Shown here piece by piece: positions 16,527 through 25,060 of a stretch of DNA of 64,000 nucleotides. The position numbers and the translations under genes were made by a program. The notes below the pieces were generated by a model, which saw nothing but the letters and a program-made list of their open reading frames with translations, made no database searches and was not told the DNA's origin. Numbering within the stretch: the stretch's first letter is position 1; the number at the start of each line of letters is the position of its first letter. The DNA is from Nocardiopsis gilva YIM 90087. Its GTDB lineage: Bacteria; Actinomycetota; Actinomycetes; Streptosporangiales; Streptosporangiaceae. The stretch covers positions 3,286,001 through 3,350,000 of the forward strand of contig NZ_CP022753.1 of the NCBI RefSeq assembly GCF_002263495.1, written 5' to 3'.

Positions 16527-17921
16527 GTGTCGAACAGCATCAGCTCCTCTCCTGAGAGCCCTTCCCCTGAGGACACCGCCGCCAGCGGCCCCGCGCCGGA
16601 CGGTGTCACGGCGCCCACACGCCCCACCGGTGCCGTCGGCGCCGCCGATGGCACCTCTCCCCCACCCCGCGCCGCGGCCGCCCACGCCCCGGTGACTCCG
16701 CGTCGCCGCTCCTGGATGCCGCGCGGGCTGCGCACCGCCGACGCCAGCCGCCTCGTCGGCATCGATATGGCCCGCGGGCTGGCCATTCTGGGCATGTTCG
16801 TCGTGCACGTGGGCGTCGGCTGGACCGACGACGCGGGCGCCAGCACGCTGACCGAGCTGGTCGCCGGGCGCTCGGCGGCGACCTTCGCGCTGCTGGCGGG
16901 CGTGTCCATCGCCCTGCTGTCCGGCGGGCCGACGCCCAAGAGCGGCCACGACATGGGGGTCGCGCTGTGGCGGGTGGTCATCCGCGGCTTGATCATGCTG
17001 CCCATCGGCACCCTGCTCACCATGACGGGCGTCCCCGTGTCGGTGATCCTCGCCTACTACGCGGTGTTCTTCGTCCTGTGCGCCCCGCTGATGGACGAGC
17101 GGTGGAAGATCGTCGCCGGGACCGCCGCGTTCCTCGCGGTCACCGGCCCGGTGGTCTCCTTCTACCTGCGCAGGCTGATGGAGCCCGACGGGCCGCTCGA
17201 AGGCCCCGTGCAGACCATCAACTCCTATGACCCCCTGGTGGCGTGGGCCGACGACGGCGTGGTGAACTTCCTGATCACCGGCTCCTACCCGGCGATCACC
17301 TGGATGCCGTTCGTGCTGGCGGGGCTCGCCATCGGGCGGCTGAACCTGCGCTCGCCCAAGGTGCAGCTGGCGCTGGTCGGCGTCGGCGCGAGCCTGGCCG
17401 CCGCGGCCTACACCGCCTCCTGGGCGCTGATGCGCCTGCTGGAGGTGCGCTCCCGCCTGGAGGCGTCCTTCGACGCCGAGAGCGCGGGCACCGACACCCT
17501 GGGCGCGGCGCTGCGCGAGGGGCTGCCCGGGACGGTGCCGGTCAACGACTGGGCGTGGCTGCTGACGGCCGCGCCGCACAGCGGGACGCCCTTCGAGGTG
17601 TTCGGGGCCGGCGGTGTGGCCATCGCGGTGCTGGGGCTGTTCCTGCTGGTGGGCCGCTACCTGCGGTGGGTGCTGTTCCCGCTGGCGGCGGTCGGGGCGC
17701 TGGCGCTGACCACCTATGTGGGGCACGTCCTGCTGATCTGGGTGGACGAGCTGGGGCTGTTGGAGGGCACACCGCTGCAGCCGGTGACCGACGCGCTGGA
17801 CTGGTCGGTGCTGCTGGGCGCGCTGGTGTTCGCGACGCTGTGGCGGGTGCTGGTGGGGCGCGGCCCGCTGGAGGGGCCGCTGCACGTGGTGTCGATGTGG
17901 GTGGCCCGGCGCATCCCCTGA
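16527..17921 (+). CDS. DUF418/DUF1624-type integral membrane protein
   Basis: The 464-residue protein starts with about 75 residues rich in Ser, Pro and Ala, followed by RLVGIDMARGLAILGMFVVHVG, the hallmark of DUF418/DUF1624 (YeiB- and HGSNAT-like) membrane acyltransferase families. About ten hydrophobic segments follow, with a conserved TYVGHVLLIW near the C-terminus as in DUF418. Substrate and acyl donor are unknown; acyl transfer is family-level inference. The start is a GTG; the long disordered N-terminus means an internal start is possible. Confidence 0.75.
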   Translation: MSNSISSSPESPSPEDTAASGPAPDGVTAPTRPTGAVGAADGTSPPPRAAAAHAPVTPRRRSWMPRGLRTADASRLVGIDMARGLAILGMFVVHVGVGWTDDAGASTLTELVAGRSAATFALLAGVSIALLSGGPTPKSGHDMGVALWRVVIRGLIMLPIGTLLTMTGVPVSVILAYYAVFFVLCAPLMDERWKIVAGTAAFLAVTGPVVSFYLRRLMEPDGPLEGPVQTINSYDPLVAWADDGVVNFLITGSYPAITWMPFVLAGLAIGRLNLRSPKVQLALVGVGASLAAAAYTASWALMRLLEVRSRLEASFDAESAGTDTLGAALREGLPGTVPVNDWAWLLTAAPHSGTPFEVFGAGGVAIAVLGLFLLVGRYLRWVLFPLAAVGALALTTYVGHVLLIWVDELGLLEGTPLQPVTDALDWSVLLGALVFATLWRVLVGRGPLEGPLHVVSMWVARRIP

Positions 17922-17948
17922 CCCGCGCCGGACGTCTCACCCCCTCTC

Positions 17949-17966
17949 CCCCCGGGGAAATGGGGG
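17949..17966 (+). terminator. Possible terminator hairpin after the DUF418 gene
   Basis: CCCCC-GGGGAAAT-GGGGG forms a small stem-loop 28 bases after the DUF418 stop. There is no T-tract. Confidence 0.3.
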
Positions 17967-18023
17967 TGCCGAACCGGTGGCTGCGGGTGATCGCGCGCTT
18001 GGGAATCGGGGATGCTGTGGGGC

Positions 18024-19046
18024 ATGAGCGTTGCGGAGGTTGGGATCCAGGCGTCGTCGATGCGGGTTGTGGAGGCGGTTGAGGAGTATCTGGTGGCGCG
18101 GCGGTCGGCGAAGCCGTCGCCGCACACCGTCGCGGCCTACCGGCGGGACCTGCTGGGGGTGCTGGGGTGTGTGGCCGAGGTGGAGCGGTGCGGGCGCGCG
18201 GATGTGCGGTTGGCCGATCTGTCGGGCGGGGTGCTGCGTCAGGCGTTCGCGGAGTTCGCGGCCGAGCGGGCGGCGTCCAGTGTGGTGCGGGCGTGGTCGA
18301 CGTGGAACGGGTTCTTCGGGTTCCTGGTGGCCGAGGGCATCGTGGAGGGCAATCCGATGCCGGGTGTCCAGCGGCCCCGGCTCAAGCCGGCGGAACCCAA
18401 GCCGCTGATGGGCGAGGACACCCCGGAGCGGTTGTTGGAGGCGTTGGCGGCGGGGTGCCGCCGCGCGCGTGACCCGTGGCCGGAGCGGGACCTGGCGGTG
18501 TTGGCGCTGGCGTTGCTGACGGGGCTGCGTTCGGCGGAGATGCTGGGGTTGCGGGTGGAGGCGTTGAGCGGGCGTGCGGGTGAGCGGCGGATCCGGGTGG
18601 TGGGTAAGGGCGGCGCGACGCGGTCGCTGCCGATCGAGCCGCCGCTGGAGGCGTTGGTGGAGGCCTACCTGCGCACGCGTGAGGTGCGGTTCGGCGTGCG
18701 GGTGCGCGGGTCGGACGCGCTGCTGGTGGACAACCGGGGGCGTCCGTTGCGCCGGGGCGGGCTGCAGTACCTGGTGCGGCAGTGCTACAAGCACGCCGGG
18801 GTGCACGACCGGGTGGCGCGCGGGACGCTGGTGCACGCGTTGCGGCACACGTTCGCCACCCGGCTGGCGGAGGATGGGGCGTCGGTCACCGAGATCATGC
18901 GGTTGCTGGGGCATACCTCGATTACCTCGTCGCAGTCCTACATCGATGTGACGGCTGCGGCGCAGCGGGAGGCGGCGCGGTCGAACCGGACCTATGGGGT
19001 GCTGCGCCGGCTGGCCGACGCGGAGCGGGAGGGCGCCGCGGGGTGA
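18024..19046 (+). CDS. Tyrosine recombinase (XerC/D-like)
   Basis: About 340 residues, with an N-terminal SAM-like DNA-binding domain (SPHTVAAYRRDLLGVLG; STWNGFFGFLVAEGIVEGNP) and a complete catalytic domain: arginine in LLTGLRSAEMLGL, lysine in VVGKGGATR, HALRHTFAT, LLGHTSI and the nucleophile in SQSYIDV. All R-K-H-R-H-Y residues are present, so it should be active. Its length and lone position suggest a chromosomal XerC/D-type or domesticated integrase; no att repeat or phage gene is next to it. ATG 18024 is one of two close candidates (the other at 18012). Confidence 0.85.
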   Translation: MSVAEVGIQASSMRVVEAVEEYLVARRSAKPSPHTVAAYRRDLLGVLGCVAEVERCGRADVRLADLSGGVLRQAFAEFAAERAASSVVRAWSTWNGFFGFLVAEGIVEGNPMPGVQRPRLKPAEPKPLMGEDTPERLLEALAAGCRRARDPWPERDLAVLALALLTGLRSAEMLGLRVEALSGRAGERRIRVVGKGGATRSLPIEPPLEALVEAYLRTREVRFGVRVRGSDALLVDNRGRPLRRGGLQYLVRQCYKHAGVHDRVARGTLVHALRHTFATRLAEDGASVTEIMRLLGHTSITSSQSYIDVTAAAQREAARSNRTYGVLRRLADAEREGAAG

Positions 19047-19090
19047 GGCGGGGCCGGGGCGGGGGCGCGGTTACGCTGGCCGTCGTGGTC

Positions 19091-19885
19091 ATGACGATTT
19101 CGACGGTGAACGTGAACGGGCTGCGCGCGGCGGCCAAGAAGGGCTTCGTGGAGTGGCTGGCGGCCACGGAGGCCGATGTGGTGTGCCTGCAGGAGACGCG
19201 GGCCGAACGCGCCCAGCTGGCGCCGGAGGTGATCGCGCCCGAGGGGTGGCACGTGGTGCTGGCGCCGGCGGCGGCCAAGGGGCGCGCCGGTGTGGCGCTG
19301 TACACGCGTGCGCGGCCCGAGGCGGTGCGTGTCGGGTTCGGTGCCGCGGAGTTCGACGGTGCGGGCCGGTATGTGGAGGCGGACCTGGGGCGGGTGAGTG
19401 TGGCCAGCCTGTATCTGCCGTCGGGTGAGGTGGGCACCGAGCGCCAGGCGGAGAAGGAGCGCTTCATGGCGGCGTTCCTGCCCTATCTGTTGCGGCGCCG
19501 CGCCGAGGTGGAGGCCCAAGGGCGTGCGCTGGTGGTGTGCGGGGACTGGAACATCGCCCACCGTGAGGCGGATCTGAAGAACTGGCGCAACAATCGGAAG
19601 AACTCGGGGTTTTTGCCCGAGGAGCGGGCGTGGTTGTCGCGGGTGTTCGACGAGGCGGGGTATGTGGATGTGGTGCGGGCCCTGCTTCCGGAGCGGGAGG
19701 GCCCGTATTCGTGGTGGTCCTATCGCGGGCGGGCGTTCGACAACGATGCCGGGTGGAGGATCGACTACCAGGTGGCGACGCCGGGGGTAGCGGGTGTGGC
19801 CAAGGAGGCGCGGGTGGAGCGGGCTGCCGCTCATGACCTGCGGTGGTCGGACCATGCGCCGGTGACGGTGGCCTACGCCTGGTAG
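19091..19885 (+). CDS. xthA: Exodeoxyribonuclease III
   Basis: The 264-residue enzyme has the exonuclease III/AP endonuclease motifs in order: STVNVNGLRAA (metal-binding Asn), VVCLQETRA (Glu), GRAGVALYTR, LYLPSG, GDWNIAHREADLKNW (catalytic Asp and Asn), and WSDHAPVTV (Asp-His pair). It should cleave DNA at abasic sites and degrade 3' ends during base-excision repair. It starts 45 bases after the recombinase stop, so read-through from that gene is possible. Confidence 0.92.
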   Translation: MTISTVNVNGLRAAAKKGFVEWLAATEADVVCLQETRAERAQLAPEVIAPEGWHVVLAPAAAKGRAGVALYTRARPEAVRVGFGAAEFDGAGRYVEADLGRVSVASLYLPSGEVGTERQAEKERFMAAFLPYLLRRRAEVEAQGRALVVCGDWNIAHREADLKNWRNNRKNSGFLPEERAWLSRVFDEAGYVDVVRALLPEREGPYSWWSYRGRAFDNDAGWRIDYQVATPGVAGVAKEARVERAAAHDLRWSDHAPVTVAYAW

Positions 19886-19886
19886 G

Positions 19887-19911
19887 CCGGCGGGTGGTCG
19901 GGTACCGCCGG
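19887..19911 (+). terminator. Possible terminator hairpin after xthA
   Basis: CCGGCGG and CCGCCGG form a 7-base stem with an 11-base loop directly after the xthA stop codon. No T-tract follows. Confidence 0.4.
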
Positions 19912-19963
19912 TAGTGCGGGAGTGGAGTCGGTGCCGGTCGAGCGAGCGGAAAGGGGCGGGGCG

Positions 19964-20722
19964 ATGGGCCTGCCGGTGGTTCTGGTCCACGGGCTGCGGC
20001 TGTCGGGCACGATGTGGCGCCCGCAGCAGGAGCTGTTGGAGGCTCAGGGGCGCCGTGTGGTGGCGGTGGACCTGCCGGGGCACGGAACGCGCCGGGGGCA
20101 GGAGTTCACTCTGCCTGCGGCGATCGATGCGGTGGCCGAGGCGATCGACGCGGTGGGTGGGCGCGCACTGCTGGTGGGGTTGAGCCTGGGCGGGTTCGTG
20201 TCCATCGCGGTGGCGGCGGCGCATCCGGGCCGGGTGGCGGGGCTGGTGGCCGCGGGGTGTACGGCGCGTCCGGCGCAGACGCTGGCGCAGGTGTACCGGA
20301 TCCCGGCGGTGTTGCTGGACCGGCTGCCCGATCACGGGCAGGCGGTCAACGAGCGGTTCCATCGGCTGACGCTTCCCACCGACGGGGCCGCGGCGGCGCT
20401 GGACGGCGGGTTGGCGATGGAGGCCGCTCGGGCGGTGATCGATGAGATCTCCGACATGGAGGTGCTGGAGGCGTTGGGCGCCTATGAGGGGCCGGTGTGG
20501 CTGATCAATGGGGCGCGTGATCCGTTCCGGATCCATGAGCGGCAGTTCTTGGAGGCGTGTGTCGATGGGCGCCTGCTGAACGTGCCGCGGGCGGGCCACA
20601 TGGTCAGCTTGGACCAGCCGGAGAACTTCGCGAAGCTGGTGGGCGATATCGCCGATGTGGCGTCGGTCCGCGCCGCGGAGGCGCCGCCGGGCGCGGCCCG
20701 GTCGCACGGTCCTGGTGTTTGA
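19964..20722 (+). CDS. Alpha/beta-fold hydrolase
   Basis: The 252-residue protein shows the alpha/beta-hydrolase order: VVLVHGLRLSGTMW (oxyanion HG), VDLPGHG, the nucleophile elbow GLSLGG, an acidic residue in INGARDPF and the catalytic histidine in RAGHMVSL. The substrate is unknown; the closest general types are esterases and lactonases. ATG 19964 is preferred for the GGAAAGGGG site upstream. The coding sequence ends right before the left end of an IS200/IS605-like element, so the C-terminus (AAEAPPGAARSHGPGV) may be altered by it. Confidence 0.82.
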   Translation: MGLPVVLVHGLRLSGTMWRPQQELLEAQGRRVVAVDLPGHGTRRGQEFTLPAAIDAVAEAIDAVGGRALLVGLSLGGFVSIAVAAAHPGRVAGLVAAGCTARPAQTLAQVYRIPAVLLDRLPDHGQAVNERFHRLTLPTDGAAAALDGGLAMEAARAVIDEISDMEVLEALGAYEGPVWLINGARDPFRIHERQFLEACVDGRLLNVPRAGHMVSLDQPENFAKLVGDIADVASVRAAEAPPGAARSHGPGV

Positions 20723-21051
20723 ACCCTCCCCCAGCTGAAAGCAGGGGGATTCCTGGCTCAGGAAGCCCCGCAGGTCAGCGACCTGAAAGGTCGTACTCCC
20801 TGAACACCAGCCGGGACGGAACCTGCCCGGTTCAATAAAGCAAAGCTGGGTTGTTCTGTGCCGTCTTGGTTCTCGACCGGCACGGTGTACGCGCTTGGTT
20901 CTCGCAACGCACACGGCACACAACACCCGAACACCCGGTCATGCGGGCGGTCTTTCGCCCTGGGGGCGAAACCCCGTTCGTGCCCCGCTCCGCAGGGGTT
21001 CGATTCCTCCCCCGGCTCAAGCCGGGGGCATCCTCGAAGGAAACCCGGTGA
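20721..21051 (+). mobile_element. IS200/IS605-like element without transposase, copy 1
   Basis: About 330 bases, largely identical to the reverse complement of 52062-52390. One end has CCCCC-AGCTGAAAGCA-GGGGG and the other CCCCCGGCTC-AAGCCGGGGG, followed by GATTCC and CATCC-type bases, the style of hairpin ends in IS200/IS605 elements. Inside are more stems (TTCCTG-GCTC-AGGAA; CAGGTC-AGC-GACCTG; GCCCCG-CTCCG-CAGGGG). No reading frame is conserved between copies. It may be a non-autonomous element, a right-end remnant or a structured RNA of omega-RNA type; the family assignment is inference. Confidence 0.55.
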
Positions 21052-21167
21052 AACGGGCGGTCGACGGCCCTTCTTTCGCCGGGGCGGCCCCGGCACGGTG
21101 CGGGGGTGGCCGGTGTCACCCCTGCTGGGGGTGGGTCCGCGGGCGCGGGGTTCCTAGACTCCGCAGG

Positions 21168-21812
21168 ATGATGATCTCGGCGGATGCGCTGCTGTTCGAC
21201 ATGGACGGAACCCTGGTCGACTCCGGGCCGGTGGTGGAGGAATGCTGGGCCACCTGGGCGGCGGAGTACGGGATCTCCCCCGAACAGTTGGCCGCGAAGG
21301 CGGGGCACGGCATCCCGGCGCGCCAGATCGCGGCGGCGCTGCTGCCGCCCGAGGACGTGGTCGCGGCCGTGGCACGCATCGAGCAGCTGGAGATCGACCG
21401 TGTCGCCGGGTTGCGCGTCCTGCCCGGGACGCGGGAACTGCTGGCGGTGCTGCCCGATGACGCGTGGGCGATCGTGACGTCGTGCACCCGTGCGCTGGCC
21501 GAGGCGCGGCTGAAGGCCGTGGGCCTGGAGGCGCCGACGCTGGTGACCGCCGACGATGTGAGCCGCGGCAAGCCCGACCCCGAACCCTTCGAGCTGGGTG
21601 CGAAGCTCCTGGGTGTCGCCGTGGACCGGTGCGTCGTCTTCGAGGACGCTCCGGCCGGTCTCGCGGCCGCCCGCGATGCGGGCGCGTCCACGGTCGCGGT
21701 GACCACGACCCATGGCGCCGCCGATCTGGAGGCCGACGTGGTGGTCGACGACCTCGCGCGCGTCGCGGTGGGCCCTGGTGTGGGCGGGGGCGTGGTGGTC
21801 AGCGCCGGGTGA
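21168..21812 (+). CDS. HAD-superfamily phosphatase (HAD-IA)
   Basis: The 214-residue enzyme has motif I FDMDGTLVDSG near residue 10, motif II VTSCT, motif III KPDPEPFELG and motif IV FEDAPAGLAAARDAG. The last is typical of beta-phosphoglucomutase or sugar-phosphate phosphatase subgroups (including glycerol-3-phosphate phosphatase types). Substrate is not predictable. Two ATG codons in tandem (21168, 21171) are the only sensible starts; no strong ribosome site is visible. Confidence 0.87.
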   Translation: MMISADALLFDMDGTLVDSGPVVEECWATWAAEYGISPEQLAAKAGHGIPARQIAAALLPPEDVVAAVARIEQLEIDRVAGLRVLPGTRELLAVLPDDAWAIVTSCTRALAEARLKAVGLEAPTLVTADDVSRGKPDPEPFELGAKLLGVAVDRCVVFEDAPAGLAAARDAGASTVAVTTTHGAADLEADVVVDDLARVAVGPGVGGGVVVSAG

Positions 21813-22119
21813 GGCGCGGCGGCCGTCGTGGCTGCCTTTCCGTGCCGGTGGTGCGTGGTGCGGTCCCTTGAATGGCGTGGGGTGGGGGTAGCGCGTCGCC
21901 CCGCCTCGGTTCCCCCGTGTCCTGGGCGTTCGGTGTTCCATGTGGAGGTCTGCGCCGCCGGTGCGGTCCATCCGCGCTCAGCGTCGTGCGGCTGTCTTGG
22001 CCGGCCGTGGTGGGGCGCTGCTGTTCCGTGGTCGGGCGGGCGGACGGGGCTTCGCTAGGCTGACCTGCGGGTCCCGTGCGTCGGCTGGGGCTGGTGGGTG
22101 GCAGGGGAGGAATCCGACC

Positions 22120-24141
22120 ATGATGCTTGCGGCTGGGGAGACGCCGGAGTTTCTCGGGCCCGTGGTGGCGCTGTTGTGTGTGGCCGGGTTGATCGGTGCG
22201 CTGTTCGTGCGGCTGCGGGTGGTCCCGATCGTGGGGTTCCTGCTGGCGGGGGTGGTGATCGGTCCCCACCAGCTCGGGGTGGTCGGGGATGTGGAGCAGG
22301 TGCGGGCGGCGGCCGACATCGGGGTCATGCTGCTGCTGTTCACGATCGGGATCGAGTTCTCGTTGGAGCGGCTGGCCAAGATCCGCCGCTATGTGCTGCT
22401 GGGCGGCAGTGTGCAGGTGGTCGCGACGGTCGCGCTGACCGCTGCGCTGGTGGTGGCCGTGGGGCAGGACTGGCGTAGCGCGGTGTTCACCGGGTTCCTG
22501 GTCGCCCTGTCCTCGACGGCGATCGTGCTCAAGATCGTGGCGGCCAAGGGGGTGACGTCCCGGCCGACTGGGCAGGTGGCGGTGGGCATCCTGATCTTCC
22601 AGGACTTGGCCGTCGTCGTCATGGTCCTGCTGATCCCGCTGCTGGCGGGGCCGGGTTCCCCCGGTGGCGGTGGGGGCGCGGAGCCGTGGGGGATCCTGCG
22701 GGCGCTGGGGACGGCCGCGCTGGTGCTGACCGCAGTGATGGTGGTGGCCCGCAAGGTGATGCCGCCGCTGCTGGAGCGGGTCGCGCGGCTGTGCTCGCCG
22801 GAGATCTTCCTGCTGACGATCGTGGCCATCGCGCTGGGCGTCGCCTACCTGACCTCGCTGGCCGGGGTCAGTGACGCGCTGGGGGCGTTCTTGGCGGGGA
22901 TGGTGCTCAGCGAGTCGCGGCACAGCGCGCACGCGCTCAGCGAGATCATGCCGCTGCAGATTCTGTTCAGTGCGGTGTTCTTCGTGTCCATCGGCATGCT
23001 GCTGGATGTGGGCGTGGTGGTGGAGCTGTGGTGGCTGGTGGCGCTGCTGGCGTTGGTCGTGGTCGCGATCAAGGTGGTGACGGGCTATGTCGCGGCCTCC
23101 ACCCTGCGGGTGGGGGCGCCCACGGTGCTGGCCGGTGCGTTCCTGCTCCCCCAGATCGGGGAGTTCTCGTTCGTGTTGCAGCAGGTCGGGGCCGCGTCCG
23201 GGATGAGCCCGGTGGGGTTGGGCGACCAGGGTGCGCAGCTGCTGGTGGCCGTCACCGTCGTGCTGATGACCGCGACGCCGGCGCTGGCGTCGGTCGGTGA
23301 GCGCCTGGCCAAGGTCGTGGGGGTGCGCCAGGGGCGTGGAACCGTGCCAACGCGGCAGGGCGAGGCGGCGCGCCCGAGACCGCAGGGGCGGGTGTTGGTC
23401 TCGGGGTGGGGGCCGGTGGCCCAGTACCTGGGGGTCTACCTGCGGGCCCGCGGGGTGCCGGTGACGGTGACGACGCTCAACCCCGACCTGGCGGCTCAGG
23501 CCGAGGCCGAGGGGCACACGGTGGTGCGGGGCGAGGTCATCAAGGCGGGCGTGCTGCACGATGTCGGCATGGACCAGGTGCGGCTCATCGTGATCTGTGA
23601 GCACAGCGGTGAGGAGACCACCCACATCGCCGAGGCGCTGCGCAATGTGGCGCCGGGTGTGCCGATCGTGGCGCGGCCGGTGGAGTCGGTGGATGTGCCG
23701 GGGTTGAGTGATGCGGGGGTGGCCCGGGTGGTGGATTCCCAGCGGGCCGTCGCCCAGCCGCTGACGCGGACGGTGCTGGATGTGCTGGGTGTGGAGCATT
23801 TCGAGGTGCCGCGGCCCGATCCGACGGTGGTGGTGGATTTCGCCCCGGATGCCGAGGCGGCGTGCCCGCATGCTGAGGAGATCCGCCCGGTGTTGCCCAA
23901 GAGTCCGGGCTGTACGGCGTGTCTGAGCCGGGGGCGCCATGACTGGGTGCACTTGCGGATCTGTTTGACCTGCGGGTTTGTGGGGTGTTGCAATTCGTCG
24001 CCGGGTCGGCATGCCCAGGAGCACGCGGAGTCGGTCGGCCACCCCATGGCGATGTCGGCCGAGCCGGGCGAGGTGTGGGCGTGGTGCTTCCTGGACGAGG
24101 CGGAGATCGGCCCGGCGCAGGTGGACGCCCCCACGAGCTGA
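22120..24141 (+). CDS. KefB-type cation/proton antiporter fused to a UBP-type zinc finger
   Basis: The 673-residue protein has three parts. Residues 1-400 are a CPA2 Na+/K+:H+ antiporter with about twelve membrane helices (GFLLAGVVIGPHQLG; LLLFTIGIEFSLERL; SSTAIVLKIVAAKGV; QIGEFSFVL). Residues 425-570 are a TrkA-N-like Rossmann domain (VLVSGWGPVAQYLG). Residues 600-670 are a zinc-finger UBP domain: GCTACLSRG, RICLTCGFVGCCNSS, HAQEHAESVGHP and EPGEVWAWCF, with the zinc Cys and His residues in place. In eukaryotes this finger binds a free ubiquitin C-terminus; its role here is unknown. GGGGAGG precedes the ATG. Confidence 0.88.
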   Translation: MMLAAGETPEFLGPVVALLCVAGLIGALFVRLRVVPIVGFLLAGVVIGPHQLGVVGDVEQVRAAADIGVMLLLFTIGIEFSLERLAKIRRYVLLGGSVQVVATVALTAALVVAVGQDWRSAVFTGFLVALSSTAIVLKIVAAKGVTSRPTGQVAVGILIFQDLAVVVMVLLIPLLAGPGSPGGGGGAEPWGILRALGTAALVLTAVMVVARKVMPPLLERVARLCSPEIFLLTIVAIALGVAYLTSLAGVSDALGAFLAGMVLSESRHSAHALSEIMPLQILFSAVFFVSIGMLLDVGVVVELWWLVALLALVVVAIKVVTGYVAASTLRVGAPTVLAGAFLLPQIGEFSFVLQQVGAASGMSPVGLGDQGAQLLVAVTVVLMTATPALASVGERLAKVVGVRQGRGTVPTRQGEAARPRPQGRVLVSGWGPVAQYLGVYLRARGVPVTVTTLNPDLAAQAEAEGHTVVRGEVIKAGVLHDVGMDQVRLIVICEHSGEETTHIAEALRNVAPGVPIVARPVESVDVPGLSDAGVARVVDSQRAVAQPLTRTVLDVLGVEHFEVPRPDPTVVVDFAPDAEAACPHAEEIRPVLPKSPGCTACLSRGRHDWVHLRICLTCGFVGCCNSSPGRHAQEHAESVGHPMAMSAEPGEVWAWCFLDEAEIGPAQVDAPTS

Positions 24142-24151
24142 CCCCTCCCCT

Positions 24152-24165
24152 CCCCCGTTTGGGGG
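24152..24165 (+). terminator. Terminator hairpin after the antiporter gene
   Basis: CCCCC-GTTT-GGGGG starts 10 bases after the antiporter stop codon. The stem is pure G/C and there is no T-tract, as often seen in actinobacteria. Confidence 0.45.
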
Positions 24166-24279
24166 TGTCCGGATCCGAGGGGTCATCGTCATTGCCGCAA
24201 CGGGGTTGCGGTTTCGATACTGGGGGTGCGGGCGGACCGGCCGGGGCCCGCGTCCGTTCCGCTTCCGCCGCATCATGAA

Positions 24280-24915
24280 ATGGGCATTATGGACATCGCG
24301 TTCGTCCTGTACCCGGGCATGACCGCCCTCGACCTCACGGGCCCCTACGAGGTCCTGGCCCCCAACCCCGGCGTGCGGGCGCACTTCGTGGCCGCCACCC
24401 CCGGGCCCGTGACCTGCGACTCCGGCATGGTGATCACCGCAGGCTCCGCCTTGGGCGACCTGCCTCGCCCTGATGTCATCGTCGTGCCCGGCGGGTCGGG
24501 GTGGCGGGCGGCCCTGGACAACGAGACCGAGCTGGTGGCGTGGCTGGCCGCCGCCTATCCGCACGCCACATGGACCACCTCGGTGTGCACCGGCTCCACG
24601 CTGCTGGCCAAGGCCGGGATTCTCACCGGTCGTCCCGCGACCACCCACTGGAGTGTGCGCGACGTGCTGGCCGACCTCGGCGCCACGGTCAGCACCGAGC
24701 GCGTGGTCATCGACGGCGACGTCGTCACCGCGGCCGGGGTCTCGGCCGGGATCGACATGGGGCTGCGGTTGGCCGCGGAGGTGTGGGGCGAGGAGACCGC
24801 CCAGCGCATCCAGCTCGTGCTGGAGTACGATCCGCAGCCGCCGTTCGACACCGGCAGCGTGGACAGCGCGCCGCCGGAGATGGTCGAGGCGGTGCGCCGG
24901 CTCGTCCGGGGCTGA
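24280..24915 (+). CDS. DJ-1/PfpI-family protein
   Basis: The 211-residue protein has the class I glutamine-amidotransferase-like fold of DJ-1/PfpI: IAFVLYPGMTALDLTGPYEVL with the conserved Glu, VPGGSGW, and the nucleophile cysteine in WTTSVCTGSTLLAKAG, followed by TTHWSVRD. This variant resembles isonitrile hydratase (InhA) and similar DJ-1 proteins, which keep the GPYEV and CTGS motifs. The exact reaction is unknown. ATG 24280 and 24289 are both possible starts. It stands alone, upstream of a lactonase-like gene. Confidence 0.8.
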   Translation: MGIMDIAFVLYPGMTALDLTGPYEVLAPNPGVRAHFVAATPGPVTCDSGMVITAGSALGDLPRPDVIVVPGGSGWRAALDNETELVAWLAAAYPHATWTTSVCTGSTLLAKAGILTGRPATTHWSVRDVLADLGATVSTERVVIDGDVVTAAGVSAGIDMGLRLAAEVWGEETAQRIQLVLEYDPQPPFDTGSVDSAPPEMVEAVRRLVRG

Positions 24916-25060
24916 GGACGGCCGACCGGCGCTGCGACCTCCGCACTTGGCTCACCTGCCCACCCGGCGGGCCGGGCCCCTCGTGGCGGGCCGCGCGCCG
25001 CCGAGTGGTAGGCAGGACCGTGGGGGAGGACACAGACGTCGGTGACGAGGAGGTCCACCC

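Noticed and set aside
20980-21020. tRNA-like TpsiC sequence (GGGGTTCGATTCCTCCCC)
   Set aside because: No acceptor, D or anticodon arms surround it; it is part of the IS-like element's hairpin region, and the other copy reads GGGGATCGATTCC.
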